From: Clostridiales bacterium | Lineage (GTDB): Bacteria; Bacillota; Clostridia; Oscillospirales; QAMX01 | Reading direction: 5' to 3' | Assembly (NCBI GenBank): GCA_016303065.1 | Contig: JAEDMJ010000031.1 | Location: 1-21,817 of the forward strand | DNA length: 21,817 nt | Part shown: positions 12,749 through 19,237 of the stretch, in pieces | How the letters are laid out: each line of letters begins with the position of its first letter | How positions within the stretch are numbered: the stretch's first letter is position 1 | Notes under the pieces: generated by a model | The model's input: the letters and a program-made list of their open reading frames with translations, nothing else | What the model was told of the DNA's origin: nothing | The model's database searches: none | Translations under genes and position numbers: made by a program

Positions 12749-13459
12749 TTGAAGCCGGGAGGTTCTTTTCTTCGCGGTCTGAGAGCGGGGATTCCGATTG
12801 GGCTGGGGTATCTTTCCGTGTCGTTCACCTTCGGCATCATGGCGGTGTCCTACGGTTTTAAATGGTGGCAGGCGGTGGTCATTTCCATGGCGACGGTGAC
12901 GTCTGCCGGACAGCTTTCCGGCATCGGTCTCATGGTCAATCCGGGACTGTACCTTGAAATGCTCGTATCACAGCTTGTCATAAACGTCAGATATTCGTTT
13001 ATGTCGATCTCGCTTTCACAAAAAACGGAAAAAAAGTTTTCGGGGATTTGGCGCTGGCTGTTGGGCTTTTTTATCACGGATGAGATCTTTGCTGTGGCAA
13101 GCACGGAAAAAAGCGTGTCCAGGTCATTTTTTGCGGGCCTTGCGGTCATTCCGTATATCGGATGGACTTTCGGAACGGCGGCGGGAGCTTTGCTCGGAAA
13201 CATTCTGCCGGATTTTGTAATGAGCGCCCTGTGCATTGCCATATACGGAATGTTTGTGGCGATAGTCGTTCCGCCGGTAAGGCGCGAGCGCTCGCTTCTG
13301 CTTTCCGTGGGGACCGCCCTGGCGCTGAGCTGTGCGTTTTATTATATCCCGGGGATCTCAAAGCTCTCTTCCGGGCTTGCGGTCAGTATCTGTGCGGTTG
13401 CGGCGGCCGTGGTCGGAGCGCTGGTCTTTCCCGTGCACGACGAAGGGGAGGATCAATAG
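12749..13459 (+). CDS. azlC: AzlC family branched-chain amino acid permease
   Basis: AzlC is the large subunit of the AzlCD exporter, which in Bacillus moves branched-chain amino acids and their analogues out of the cell. The 236-residue product opens with SFLRGLRAGIPIGLGYLSVS and FTFGIMAVSYGFKWWQAVVI, both typical of AzlC, and has several further hydrophobic segments including RYSFMSISLSQK and FFITDEIFAVAS, the conserved central loop with the acidic DE pair. The TTG start gives the standard family N-terminus and length. The frame extends upstream to 12434 but runs through the promoter and the preceding terminator. azlD follows after 2 bases, so the subunits are made together. Confidence 0.9.
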   Translation: MKPGGSFLRGLRAGIPIGLGYLSVSFTFGIMAVSYGFKWWQAVVISMATVTSAGQLSGIGLMVNPGLYLEMLVSQLVINVRYSFMSISLSQKTEKKFSGIWRWLLGFFITDEIFAVASTEKSVSRSFFAGLAVIPYIGWTFGTAAGALLGNILPDFVMSALCIAIYGMFVAIVVPPVRRERSLLLSVGTALALSCAFYYIPGISKLSSGLAVSICAVAAAVVGALVFPVHDEGEDQ

Positions 13460-13461
13460 AT

Positions 13462-13782
13462 ATGGAAAACGGCGGATTTTGGATATATCTTTTGATAATG
13501 GCGGGATCGACCTATCTTATACGGGCAATTCCCTTTGCAGTGATAAGAAAAAAGATCAAAAACCGTTTCATTCGCTCTTTTCTCTATTACATACCGTATA
13601 CAGTTCTGACTGCGATGACCTTTCCGGCGGCTCTGTACGCAACGGACAGCGTTTTGGGCGCGGCGGCGGGCTTGTGCGCCGCGGTGATCCTTGCGTTCAG
13701 GAAAAAAAGCCTGATTGTTGTCGCCGCTGCGGCGTGCGCTGCGGTTTTGATCGTCGAAGGCGCGGTGAGCTTTATCCGGTAA
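13462..13782 (+). CDS. azlD: AzlD family transporter subunit
   Basis: AzlD is the small partner of AzlC. It is a 106-residue membrane protein with about four helices: FWIYLLIMAGSTYLIRAIPF at the start, then IRSFLYYIPYTVLTAMTFPA, the hallmark segment of the family, and two further alanine-rich helices. GGGGAGG at 13445-13451 lies 10 bases before the ATG, inside the end of azlC. The frame is open on the 5' side, overlapping azlC, but family length and the ribosome-binding site set the start at 13462. Substrate specificity (Leu, Ile, Val or other) cannot be read from the sequence. Confidence 0.9.
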   Translation: MENGGFWIYLLIMAGSTYLIRAIPFAVIRKKIKNRFIRSFLYYIPYTVLTAMTFPAALYATDSVLGAAAGLCAAVILAFRKKSLIVVAAAACAAVLIVEGAVSFIR

Positions 13783-13845
13783 GGCTGGGCTTCCGTTTTC
13801 TCCGGGGGCATTTTGAACGAGCCGGACAGGGACAATTGAAAATAC

Positions 13846-13884
13846 AAAAAAAGACTTCGGGCGCAGGCGCCCGAAGTCTTTTTT
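13846..13884. terminator. bidirectional terminator between azlD and membrane gene
   Basis: GACTTCGGGCGC (13853-13864) and GCGCCCGAAGTC (13867-13878) form a perfect 12-bp stem flanked by an A-run on the left and a T-run on the right. It can stop azlCD on the plus strand and the convergent gene ending at 13978 on the minus strand. Confidence 0.9.
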
Positions 13885-13977
13885 GGTATTTGCGGAAAGC
13901 TCCGGTATTTTTTTCTTTTTGACAGGAAAAAAGCGGGGGGAATAAAGCTCTGGTTTTTCGCCGGACGCCGGCGCGTG

Positions 13978-14469
13978 TTATTTTTTCGCGCTGCGGATGC
14001 GCTCGGCAACGGACAGTTCGCGGTTTTTGTTTTCTTCGCTCAGCTTTTTGAAAAGCTCGGAGACGTCCTTGCAGGAAAGCCATCCGGGAACGACCAAATA
14101 GGCGGCGATGACAAGAAAAATCAGTATTTCCAAAAGCAGGGACACTGATGAAGATTCGACGACGGCAAGGACGATGCAGAGCACGAGAGCGCCGAGAAGC
14201 AGCGCCGCCGCTCCGATGAAGGCGAGGACCGTGCGCTTGCGGAAAAACTTTGTCGCAAAGCTTGTGAAGAAAAGATAGGCCAGCGAGACAAAGTCCGCGG
14301 CAAGCGCGGTGATCGATATGTTGACGGCGGTATCCCTGGAGACGCCCGGGAAAAGAAAATAGAGCGCCATGGAAACGACGAATGCCAAAAGCGCCGCGGC
14401 GCGGAGCCCCATGGCGATAACGCTTGTCCAGGCAAGAAAACGGTATCCGCTTGTTTCGTATTTGAACAT
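13978..14469 (-). CDS. four-helix membrane protein, unknown function
   Basis: I do not recognise this 163-residue protein. It starts MFKYETSGYRFLAWTSVIAM and has four strongly hydrophobic segments at about residues 11-40, 48-72, 80-103 and 106-127. A charged cytoplasmic-looking tail follows (KDVSELFKKLSEENKNRE, then a basic end), probably helical. Short loops between the helices carry basic RKR-type residues (FFRKRT near 75-80), fitting an inside orientation for both ends. GAGG(TG) 6 bases upstream of the ATG at 14469 makes this start preferable to an ATG four codons earlier that overlaps the ribosome-binding site. It stands alone between a terminator and its own promoter. No functional clue comes from the neighbours. 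Confidence 0.75.
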   Translation of the reverse strand: MFKYETSGYRFLAWTSVIAMGLRAAALLAFVVSMALYFLFPGVSRDTAVNISITALAADFVSLAYLFFTSFATKFFRKRTVLAFIGAAALLLGALVLCIVLAVVESSSVSLLLEILIFLVIAAYLVVPGWLSCKDVSELFKKLSEENKNRELSVAERIRSAKK

Positions 14470-14497
14470 TTTGCACCTCACACGATTTTATAGATAT

Positions 14498-14526
14498 ATT
14501 ATAGCAATACAGGAAAAGAGAATCAA
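14498..14526 (-). promoter_or_regulatory. promoter of four-helix membrane protein gene
   Basis: On the minus strand TTGATT (complement of 14521-14526) and TATAAT (complement of 14498-14503) are 17 bases apart; TGC precedes the -10. The leader is short, about 20 bases. Confidence 0.75.
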
Positions 14527-14850
14527 GCATATTCGCATTCCGGATTCGGCGCCAAAAAAATAAAAGGACGGGAAAAGCCTTTGCCGACGCTTTCAAAGCG
14601 GCGGTATGTGGGCGCGTTCGCCGCTTTTTCGGTTCTGCGGGGCTTTGCATCTTTGCCAAATCGGCTTTTCCGGCCCGGACGGCGGAGGGCGGACGGGAGA
14701 AAAAGCCGGAAGGAACGGGATTCGCGCTTTTTCTTTTTTGGGGGATGAATGTGCGGCGCAAAAAGGAAAAAACACGTTCGGCGGGCAATTGCTTTTGAAA
14801 AAGTGCGGAAATGCGGCATATATTAAATCCGTGAAGCGCCGCGGCGGTAC
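14527..14850. other. non-coding divergent gap, with orphan hairpins
   Basis: No convincing gene lies between the two divergent promoters. The stretch contains a terminator-like stem (14595-14629) and a second, looser pairing of CGGCTTTT near 14662 with AAAAGCCG near 14701. A small RNA is possible, but no promoter for one was clear. Confidence 0.45.
14595..14629 (+). terminator. orphan terminator-like hairpin
   Basis: AAAGCGGCG (14595-14603) pairs with CGCCGCTTT (14619-14627) followed by more T residues. No plus-strand gene ends upstream of it; the nearest leftward gene runs the other way. Confidence 0.45.
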
Positions 14851-14879
14851 TTGTATTTTTTCCTGGCATCTGTTATAAT
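14851..14879 (+). promoter_or_regulatory. promoter of 14905-17391 operon
   Basis: TTGTAT (14851-14856), 17 bases, TATAAT (14874-14879) with TGT in front (extended -10). The start point should be near 14886, in the centre of the palindrome at 14872-14904. Confidence 0.72.
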
Positions 14880-14904
14880 CACCTCAATGCGAGGTGATTA
14901 TAAC
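14872..14904. promoter_or_regulatory. 14-bp perfect palindrome over -10 and RBS
   Basis: GTTATAATCACCTC (14872-14885), a 5-base centre AATGC, and GAGGTGATTATAAC (14891-14904) form a perfect inverted repeat. The left arm contains the whole -10 box. The right arm contains the GAGGTGAT ribosome-binding site and stops at the base before the TTG start. This looks like a repressor operator. A readthrough transcript starting further upstream could also fold it and hide the ribosome-binding site. Confidence 0.65.
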
Positions 14905-15234
14905 TTGGGTATTTTTCGGAAAAAATCACCGTCCAAGGAAGGCGTTCATACGGACAAGGGGCTTTCCTGTCTGTGCAACAGGGCCATCAGGTATGCGGCG
15001 GTGAGGGTCGCGGGAGAGAACGGCGAGACGGTTGTCGGAAGAGAGGGGTATATCAATCTTACCGACGGAAGAGTTATCATCTGCTGCAGCGGAAAGACCG
15101 TTTTTGACAGCGAGCTGGACGGAGTCACCGTCGGAGAGCTGATGAGCCACAACGGCGCGACTTTTACCTATCGCGATGCGCAGGACGGAAAAAAGAAGAT
15201 ACTTACGGCTTATTACACAAGCTATGTAAAATAA
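14905..15234 (+). CDS. small soluble protein of unknown function
   Basis: I do not recognise this 109-residue protein. After a basic start (MGIFRKKSPSKEGVHTDKG) it carries CLCNRAIRYAAVRVAGENGE, GREGYINLTDGRVIICC, GVTVGELMSHNGATFTYRD and a C-terminal KKKILTAYYTSYVK. The alternating pattern suggests a small beta-rich fold with no membrane segment. The TTG at 14905 is taken as start because GAGGTGAT ends 6 bases before it; an ATG at 14887 would place its codon almost at the predicted transcript end. It lies 19 bases upstream of the first oxidoreductase gene, so the three genes are probably co-transcribed under the palindromic operator. A link to the sugar-type substrates of those enzymes is only a guess. 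Confidence 0.72.
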   Translation: MGIFRKKSPSKEGVHTDKGLSCLCNRAIRYAAVRVAGENGETVVGREGYINLTDGRVIICCSGKTVFDSELDGVTVGELMSHNGATFTYRDAQDGKKKILTAYYTSYVK

Positions 15235-15253
15235 AAAAAACGGAGGCGAGAAA

Positions 15254-16348
15254 ATGGAAAAAAAGCTTAAGGTTGGTATAATCGGAACCGGAGGCATCGC
15301 AAGAGCCCATGCTCAGAAGTACATGATGATGGACGATGTGGAGCTTGTCGCCGGTGCGGACATCGTTCCGGGAAAGGCAAGGGAGTTTCTCGACGTCCGC
15401 GGGCTTACAAAAGCCGAGGCTTTTGAGAGCGCTCAGGAGATGCTTGAAAAGGTGGAGCTGGACGCGGTAAGCGTCTGCACCTATAACCAGACTCACGCCG
15501 AATGCACCGTGGCGGCTCTGGAAAAGGGTCTGCCCGTGCTGCTTGAAAAGCCGATGTGCGTCACCATGGAACAGGCAGCCGAGATCCTTCGCGCGGAGAA
15601 AAAGTCGGGAAAATTCGTTTCCGTCGGCTTCCAGCCGCGCTATGACCCCAATTCCAAAAAAATCCGGGAAATTGTTCAGTCCGGAGAACTCGGAAACATA
15701 TACTACGTTCAGACGGGAGGCGGACGCCGCCGCGGAATTCCCGGCAGAACGTTTATAAGACAGGAGACAGCCGGCGTCGGCGCCCTGGCGGACATCGGAT
15801 GCTACGGTTTGGATATGCCTTTGAACGCTCTGGGATATCCCAAGCCCCTGACGGTATCGGCAAGCGCTTTTGACCGCATCGGAAAGAGTCCCGAGGCTTC
15901 GCCCCAGTTTTACAAGGACTTCTCCGTCGACGACTTCTCCGTCGCGCTGGTCCGCCTCGAGGGCGGAATAACCCTTGATTTCAGAATGTCCTGGGCGATG
16001 CATATGGACACCACCGGCGCAACGTTCTTCCTGGGCGACAAGGCCGGACTCAAGGTTATGCCTGCGGGTCTCGGCACGCTTTGGGGTGGCGCATGGGACG
16101 GAACCGTCGGCTCCATAACGCTGTATCACGACAGCTTTGATATCCCGACCGAGACCCCGATTCCCTATATCAAGCACGACGTCGACGTTTTCTACGAAAA
16201 GGTCAGAGCGTTCGTCGAGGCGGTCAAGAACAACGGAGCTGCTCCGATCCCCACAAGCCAGATAATCTACAACCAGGCCATTATCAGCGGAATTCTCGAG
16301 TCATCCCGCCTCGGACACGAGGTCGAAGTCGTTATCCCCGAAGTTTGA
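15254..16348 (+). CDS. Gfo/Idh/MocA family oxidoreductase
   Basis: This 364-residue NAD(P)-dependent dehydrogenase of the Gfo/Idh/MocA family usually acts on inositols, sugars or their derivatives. The N-terminal Rossmann fold has KVGIIGTGGIARAH near residues 5-18 and an acidic residue (AGADIV) at the end of the second strand. The catalytic Lys is in LLEKPMCVTMEQA near 97. The C-terminal domain includes VGFQPRYDPNSKKI and DIGCYGLDMPL near 183, where the family usually shows D-x-G-x-H-x-x-D; here Tyr takes the His position. GGAGG at 15242-15246 precedes the ATG. It is followed after 44 bases by a second member of the family, suggesting successive steps of one pathway. The substrate is not known. 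Confidence 0.9.
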   Translation: MEKKLKVGIIGTGGIARAHAQKYMMMDDVELVAGADIVPGKAREFLDVRGLTKAEAFESAQEMLEKVELDAVSVCTYNQTHAECTVAALEKGLPVLLEKPMCVTMEQAAEILRAEKKSGKFVSVGFQPRYDPNSKKIREIVQSGELGNIYYVQTGGGRRRGIPGRTFIRQETAGVGALADIGCYGLDMPLNALGYPKPLTVSASAFDRIGKSPEASPQFYKDFSVDDFSVALVRLEGGITLDFRMSWAMHMDTTGATFFLGDKAGLKVMPAGLGTLWGGAWDGTVGSITLYHDSFDIPTETPIPYIKHDVDVFYEKVRAFVEAVKNNGAAPIPTSQIIYNQAIISGILESSRLGHEVEVVIPEV

Positions 16349-16392
16349 CGGAAAAAAGCGTCGATCATTGAACATAAAAAGGAGAAAGAGCT

Positions 16393-17391
16393 ATGCTTAA
16401 TATCGCTGTTTGCAGCCGCTGGCATCCGCACGCAAGCGGTTACGGAAGAGATTTTGCCAACCATCCCGAGTGCAAAGTCACTGTGATCTGGGACGAGGTT
16501 CCGGAAAGAGGAGAGAAATGGGCGCAGGAGCTCGGATGCGACTTTGAACCCGATTTTGACAAGGTTCTTGCCCGCGCCGATGTGGACGCCATTTGCAGCA
16601 CCGCTCCGACATATATGCACAAGGAGCTCTATATCAAGGCGGCGGCTGCCGGAAAGCATATATTTACCGAAAAGGTCCTTGCCGCCACAAAGGCCGAAGC
16701 CCTTGAGGTCAGGGAGGCCGTTGAAAAGAGCGGTATCAAGTTTGTCATTTCCTATCCGATGAGAACCAGCCCGGCAATGCTCTATGCAAAAAAGCTCATC
16801 GAAGACGGCACTCTCGGCCGTGTGAACTATCTTCGCATCCGCAACGCCCACGACGGAGTTTCCGGCGGATGGCTTCCTGCGGACTTTACGAACCCCGTCA
16901 CCACCGGCGGCGGCGCGATGATGGACCTCGGCGCCCACCCGATGTACCTCTGCTCCTGGCTTCTGGGCAAGCCGGCAAACGTTGTTTCCTGCTTCAACAA
17001 GCTGTATGACACCGACGTCGACGACAACTGCGTTTCGGTTATTGAGTTTGAAAACAAGGTAATTGCAGTTTCGGAGACCGGGTTTGTGACCAACTCATCG
17101 CCTTTCAGCTTTGAACTCTCCGGAACCGAAGGCACGTTTATCTGCGGCGGCGCGGACGGAGCCGCATGGCTCAAGGTCAGAAAAGCCGAAGGTCTTGCAC
17201 AGAACGCGTGGGTCAGGCCCGCCATCCCGAACGGAAACGTTCCCTCCGCCGTCAACCAGTTTGTCGGCGCCTGCCTCAGGGACGAGGAGATCGTCTTCGG
17301 GATCGACGACGCCGTCAAGCTCTCCGAGCTTATGGAGGGCGCCTACAAGTCCTGGAAGGAAGGCCGCAGAGTCAGCTTTTCCGAGCTGTAA
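16393..17391 (+). CDS. Gfo/Idh/MocA family oxidoreductase, second copy
   Basis: This 332-residue protein is a divergent relative of the preceding gene, not a recent duplicate. The nucleotide-binding start is unusual: MLNIAVCSRWHPHASGYGRD replaces the standard GxGxxG, so NAD(P) binding through a glycine loop is not evident. The catalytic Lys is kept, but in FTEKVLA rather than EKP. The C-terminal domain has SYPMRTSPAMLYAKKLI, a TTGGGAMMDLGAHPMYLCSW stretch with the canonical GG-x-M-x-D-x-G-x-H motif, and a family-type end. AAGGAG at 16379-16384 lies before the ATG. It may be a partner subunit or a step with a different substrate. Whether it still binds a dinucleotide is open. Confidence 0.88.
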   Translation: MLNIAVCSRWHPHASGYGRDFANHPECKVTVIWDEVPERGEKWAQELGCDFEPDFDKVLARADVDAICSTAPTYMHKELYIKAAAAGKHIFTEKVLAATKAEALEVREAVEKSGIKFVISYPMRTSPAMLYAKKLIEDGTLGRVNYLRIRNAHDGVSGGWLPADFTNPVTTGGGAMMDLGAHPMYLCSWLLGKPANVVSCFNKLYDTDVDDNCVSVIEFENKVIAVSETGFVTNSSPFSFELSGTEGTFICGGADGAAWLKVRKAEGLAQNAWVRPAIPNGNVPSAVNQFVGACLRDEEIVFGIDDAVKLSELMEGAYKSWKEGRRVSFSEL

Positions 17392-17438
17392 AACAGGGCT
17401 TTGCCAGAACGGCATACCGGAAATTTAAGAGTTTTTGA

Positions 17439-17491
17439 CTTCGCCCCCCGAAAAGACGCGGTTTCGGGGGGCGAAGCCGCGTCTTTTCGGG
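17439..17491. repeat. interleaved 15-bp inverted repeats (A-B-A'-B')
   Basis: CTTCGCCCCCCGAAA (17439-17453) is complementary to TTTCGGGGGGCGAAG (17462-17476). CCCGAAAAGACGCGG (17447-17461) is complementary to CCGCGTCTTTTCGGG (17477-17491). Both matches are perfect over 15 bases. The first arms overlap by 7 bases, and the other arms abut without gaps. The two hairpins are largely mutually exclusive, and a pseudoknot-like fold is conceivable. Confidence 0.7.
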
Positions 17492-17545
17492 AAAGTGTGA
17501 ATCCCGCAGGATCGGCGCTTTTCAAAAAACGCCGTTTCCGGCCTC

Positions 17546-17585
17546 AAAAAAGCGGCAAAGACCGGAAGGTCTTCGCCGCTTTTTT
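17546..17585. terminator. bidirectional terminator of oxidoreductase operon and folD
   Basis: AAAAAAGCGGC plus AAGACC (17546-17562) pairs with GGTCTT plus GCCGCTTTTTT (17569-17585) with a single mismatch and a GGAA tetraloop in the GNRA class. A-runs and T-runs on both sides let it work on either strand. Confidence 0.9.
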
Positions 17586-17657
17586 CGGGGCACGGTGTTT
17601 ATGGCGGGGGAGAGAATATTTTGTTTAAAACCCGATTCCCCGTAGTTTTTTTTGAGC

Positions 17658-18512
17658 TCAGAGGCTCTGTCTTTCGGCGGCAAGCGCCGTGTGGCGGGCG
17701 AGAATGCTGGTGGTTACGGAGCCGACGCCGCCGGGAACGGGCGTGATGGCCTCGACGATGGGTTCGGCCTCGTCAAATCGGACGTCTCCGCGAAGCTTTC
17801 CCGCTTCCGCGTCCCAGTTTATGCCGACGTCCACGACGGTCTGTCCGGGGGAAAGGTGCTCGCTGCCGAGCATTCCCATGCAGCCCGCCGCCGCAATGAC
17901 GATATCCGAGTTTTTGATGACGGAGGGCATATCGCGGGTTTTTGTGTGGCATATGGTGACGGTTGCGTTTCTTCGCAGAAGGAGCATTGCCGCGGGCTTT
18001 CCGACGACAAGGCTTCTTCCGACGACCGCCGCGCGTTTGCCCGTGCAGTCGATGCCGTAAAAATCAAGAATCTCTGCGGCGGCCTCGGCGGTGCAGGGGC
18101 AGAAGCCGCGGTTTGAGCCGGTAAAGACTCCGGCAAGAGAGCCGTCTGTAATGCCGTCAACGTCTTTTTCGGGCAGAAGCGCCGCGCGAACGGCTTTTTC
18201 GTCCAGGTGGCGGGGGAGGGGACTGAACACGAGTATGCCGTGGACGGACGGGTCCGCGTTGAGCTTTTCAAGGGCGCTCATAAGGCCCTCCTGGCTGACG
18301 TCTGCGGGAAGAACTTCGCGGCGAAGCTCTATTCCGACCGCGGCACAGCGCTTTGCCGCGCCGCGCTCATAGGACAGGTCGTCGGCCCTTTCGCCGACGC
18401 GGAGAACTGCAAGCGTCGGAACAACGCCGCGGGCGCGGAGCGCAGCGGCAAGTTCGGAAGTTGCGGCGTCGGTCGCTGCGGCGACTTCGGCTCCTTTGAG
18501 AAGTTTTGCCAT
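17658..18512 (-). CDS. folD: FolD-type methylene-THF dehydrogenase, cyclohydrolase residues lost
   Basis: The 284-residue enzyme is of the FolD family, which oxidises 5,10-methylene-THF to methenyl-THF with NAD(P) and usually also hydrolyses methenyl-THF to 10-formyl-THF. NAD(P)-site GRSLVVGKPAAMLL is near 165-178; KDVDG near 116-120, VDVGIN and ITPVPGGVGSVT are all present. However, in the motif E. coli shows as YVASKRKAC, this protein has Tyr48-ERGAAKRC, placing Ala52 where the cyclohydrolase lysine (E. coli Lys54) should be. In the VQLPLP motif it reads VFSPLP, so Gln98 is Phe96. A dehydrogenase-only role is likely, with FchA next door doing the hydrolysis. GGAGG precedes the ATG, 20 bases after fchA. 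A paralogous family with a different substrate is the alternative. Confidence 0.88.
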   Translation of the reverse strand: MAKLLKGAEVAAATDAATSELAAALRARGVVPTLAVLRVGERADDLSYERGAAKRCAAVGIELRREVLPADVSQEGLMSALEKLNADPSVHGILVFSPLPRHLDEKAVRAALLPEKDVDGITDGSLAGVFTGSNRGFCPCTAEAAAEILDFYGIDCTGKRAAVVGRSLVVGKPAAMLLLRRNATVTICHTKTRDMPSVIKNSDIVIAAAGCMGMLGSEHLSPGQTVVDVGINWDAEAGKLRGDVRFDEAEPIVEAITPVPGGVGSVTTSILARHTALAAERQSL

Positions 18513-18532
18513 AGTATCTTTTCCTCCGGTGT

Positions 18533-19147
18533 TCAGCGCCTGACCCTGCGGGCGGTTTCGGCGCAGAGGCTGTCGGCTTTTGAAATGTTCTCTTCAAGCA
18601 GTCTGTCGGCTTCCGCGTTCAGAGCCGCGGCAAAAGCGGCGTCCTTCATAAGTCCCGTATTTATAAAAACATTGAGGCTCGCGCCCTTCATTGCCGCGCC
18701 TGCAAGGGCCGCTCCGACGCCGACGTCGGAAACCGCAAGCACGCTTCCCTTGTCGATGAGGCCGGAGAGGATTTCAACCACTTCGGCGCAGACGCGCATC
18801 ATCTCGAGGGGAGGTTCGGAGGCGCGGCGAAGAGCGGCTTCCATGACGCTTTCGCGGTCGGGGTCGTCCCTGGGGATGCCGTAGGCCTTTGAAAGCGGCT
18901 CAAAAGCGCGGGCGTCTTCGGCTATCAGCGCGAGGAGCTTTTCTCTTGCGGCGTTTGCGCGGACAGTGAGCTTCCTGACGTCTTCCTCGACTGCCGCGTA
19001 CCGGGGCTTTCCAACGGTCAGATTTCCGACCATGGATGCAAGCGCCGCGCCGAGCGCTCCCACAAGGGCGGAAGCGCCTCCGCCTCCGGGAACAGCGTCT
19101 TTTGATGCGAGTTTTGATGCAAATTCTTCGATCGAAAGTCCGTTCAT
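18533..19147 (-). CDS. fchA: methenyl-THF cyclohydrolase / cyclodeaminase-like FchA
   Basis: This 204-residue helical protein belongs to the cyclodeaminase/cyclohydrolase (FTCD C-terminal-like, FchA) family, which converts methenyl-THF to 10-formyl-THF or deaminates formimino-THF. Signatures are LASKDAVPGGGGASALVGAL near residues 12-31 (the glycine loop for the folate), GAALASMVGNLTVGKPRYA next to it, and the family's central EDARAFEPLSKAYGIP and NTGLMKDAA segments. AGAGGT lies about 12 bases upstream of the ATG. The gene sits 20 bases before folD and 77 bases after the gene ending at 19225, with no clear promoter of its own. It may thus be transcribed through the hairpin at 19201. Its presence fits a monofunctional FolD. 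Confidence 0.88.
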   Translation of the reverse strand: MNGLSIEEFASKLASKDAVPGGGGASALVGALGAALASMVGNLTVGKPRYAAVEEDVRKLTVRANAAREKLLALIAEDARAFEPLSKAYGIPRDDPDRESVMEAALRRASEPPLEMMRVCAEVVEILSGLIDKGSVLAVSDVGVGAALAGAAMKGASLNVFINTGLMKDAAFAAALNAEADRLLEENISKADSLCAETARRVRR

Positions 19148-19200
19148 GTCGTGTTTTATACCTCTGTAAAAGTGTAAAGTTATGTTGCGTTACTGCAAAT

Positions 19201-19237
19201 AAAACGGTGTAAAGCTTGAAGGCGTTACACCGTTTTT
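19201..19237 (-). terminator. terminator or attenuator before fchA
   Basis: The stem AAAACGGTGTAA (19201-19212) with TTACACCGTTTT (19225-19236) is perfect over 12 bases, has a 12-base loop, and carries T residues on the minus-strand side. The stop codon of the preceding gene (19225-19227) lies within the stem. Ribosomes finishing that gene could therefore disturb folding, which would let transcription run into fchA-folD. Confidence 0.72.

Larger units (their letters stand above)
17392..17657. other. convergent gap with nested inverted repeats
   Basis: This 266-bp gap separates the convergent oxidoreductase operon and folD. It holds interleaved 15-bp inverted repeats (17439-17491) and a terminator (17546-17585); no gene is seen. 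Confidence 0.6.

Noticed and set aside
19148..19200. A promoter for fchA (TTGCAG, 16 bases, TACACT on the minus strand)
   Set aside because: Both hexamers are poor, and the start point would fall on the ribosome-binding site, so it is not listed.
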